A stretch of 64,000 nucleotides of DNA, from the NCBI GenBank assembly GCA_032718565.1, contig JAVGVS010000158.1, positions 395,983 through 459,982 on the forward strand. Direction: 5' to 3'. This DNA comes from Distichodus sexfasciatus. Lineage: Eukaryota; Chordata; Actinopteri; Characiformes; Distichodontidae. The notes under the pieces were generated by a model. It made no database searches. It was not told where the DNA came from and saw only the letters and a list, made by a program, of their open reading frames with translations. Both the position numbers and the translations under genes were made by a program. Shown here one piece after another: positions 62,868-64,000 of this stretch. The first letter of the stretch is position 1; every line of letters starts with the position of its first letter.

Positions 62868-63219
62868 TACACAACTCCTTCCACACAAATTCCTTCCCTT
62901 TCTACTTTTGTCAGCACACAGCAATCGCACACTTTCTCCAGGAAATGCCTGTTTAGCTGTAATAGCTCTGTGATGTAGAGTGACCCAAAGATTAGTTTGT
63001 GTGAGTTACAGGGGCATTCTGTTGATACACACTGCAGCTGGATCTGCTGATTCTGTTCCTCCTGCTGCTTTTCCTGCACATTGTCGTGTTGTGTGTAAAC
63101 TGTGCTGTAAAGTAGAATTTAGATGAGACATGATGTGAACTGAAGAGCAACTCTTTACATATGTAAATGTACTTGACAAAAACAAATTAAATTCTGATTT
63201 TGACTTTTAGGTGGGCTAC
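62868..63219. other. Intergenic sequence, nothing recognised
   Basis: No repeat family, exon or RNA gene recognised. Confidence 0.4.
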
Positions 63220-63350
63220 TTTACTCTTACCATGAGCAACTTCCATCTCCTTATTAAGGGACAGTCTACCTGCAGCAACTTGGGGTTAAGAGTCTTGCTC
63301 AGGGAAACAGTGGTGATAGTGCTGAAGGTGGAATTTGAACCAATGGGATT
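63220..63350 (-). mobile_element. SINE family C copy with adjoining family A head
   Basis: Reverse-oriented gagcaacttccatctcc, ggttaagagtcttgctcagg and gtgctgaaggtggaatttga, then a short family-A piece to about 63425 (ggcaaccctccgatcgtgtgg). Confidence 0.6.
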
Positions 63351-63425
63351 TTACTGGTCTGGGATTTGAACTGGCAACCCTCCGATCGTGTGGCAACTCC
63401 CAAACTGTTCACTACCAACTCCTCC

Positions 63426-63991
63426 ATGTTAGAGTATGTGCAGATATTATGTTTTGTAAAGTGTTTCTACAAGATAACAACGTACAACCCGACCTTTCTG
63501 TGACCTTTCTCAAAACGCACAATGCCGTGATGTTTTCCGACATGAAGCTATGAGAATCTTTCTGACTCCGTCACAGCGTTTCTGTGGGACGAGAGCCGGT
63601 GTTGTGGAGCTGCAGGCCTCAGTCAGCACATATAAAGGCAGAAAGCGATGAAAAGGAGAGATCAGCGGATGCCTGGGCCAGAACAAACACCACGCTGTTC
63701 TATCGGAACTCGGCAGGGCAGATTAAAGTGTGTTAGCTGGAATGTGAGTGCACAGGAGGATGTGTGTTGTGGTCGCTAGTGAAGTGTTGGAACTTTCTGC
63801 AGTTGGCTGGACGTTTGGAGCCCCATTGTCCTCAACAAAGTACTTTATTTGTTATTTTCACATCTTCCTATCTCTGGAGAATTTGTGATTCCAATGATAA
63901 CAGCACACACTTCCATGAGCAGAGCTTTTATTGAGGTATGTTGTAAAAGTGAAACTACCACACATGATTATGTTTTCCACATGAACAAATC
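63426..63991. other. Unique sequence at right edge, possibly the 3' end of a minus-strand gene
   Basis: Repeat-free. It includes a TATAAA-like word near 63630 on the + strand and TTTATT words at 63927 and 63992. No coding sequence was recognised. Confidence 0.3.
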
Positions 63992-63997
63992 TTTATT
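63992..63997 (-). terminator. Minus-strand poly(A) signal AATAAA, possible end of the next gene
   Basis: tttatt on the + strand reads AATAAA on the minus strand. In human the gene after VCAM1 is EXTL2 in the opposite orientation, so this could be the tail of its fish orthologue. The evidence is one hexamer plus synteny. Confidence 0.25.
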
Positions 63998-64000
63998 GTG

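Overview
The window is vertebrate nuclear DNA, almost certainly from a teleost fish. Genes have many short exons with GT/AG borders. Introns are packed with tRNA-derived SINEs, hAT-type MITEs, Tc1 remnants and truncated LINEs of the kinds common in ray-finned fish. The order cdc14a - gpr88 - vcam1, all on the + strand, matches the CDC14A-GPR88-VCAM1 block of human 1p21. The species cannot be named from the sequence.

Layout. (1) Positions 1-43.6 kb hold the 3' four-fifths of a CDC14A-type dual-specificity phosphatase gene. Twelve coding exons lie between 1263 and 41490; the first exon or exons lie left of the window. A 3' UTR follows, with a poly(A) signal at 43564. (2) 44810-45928 is an intronless GPR88-type orphan receptor gene. 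(3) 48327-55743 is a ten-exon VCAM1-type adhesion receptor with eight Ig domains, a membrane span and a short tail, preceded by a TATA box. (4) 57-64 kb has no recognised gene. It holds SINEs, a 640-bp polypyrimidine tract, a possible conserved noncoding block, a Tc1 remnant and, at the right edge, a minus-strand AATAAA. In human the next gene is EXTL2 on the opposite strand, so this may be the tail of that gene.

The genes do not form a pathway. Cdc14a counteracts CDK phosphorylation and acts at centrosomes and cilia. Gpr88 is a brain Gi/o-type orphan receptor. Vcam1 is an endothelial ligand for alpha-4 integrins. They are linked by old synteny.

The most notable points are: indels, an in-frame stop and missing splice sites confined to cdc14a exons at 15.2-19.1 kb, including the exon carrying the catalytic Cys; an eighth Vcam1 Ig domain that has lost its F-strand Cys; a microsatellite-coded poly-Asp loop in Gpr88; five hAT-type elements with exact 8-bp target duplications; a transposon nest that can be dated by order of insertion (hAT, then SINEs, then an RTE fragment with a 14-bp duplication); and MITEs that share inner blocks but have different ends. 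I found no convincing wholly new system. The mobile-element architecture is the richest material.
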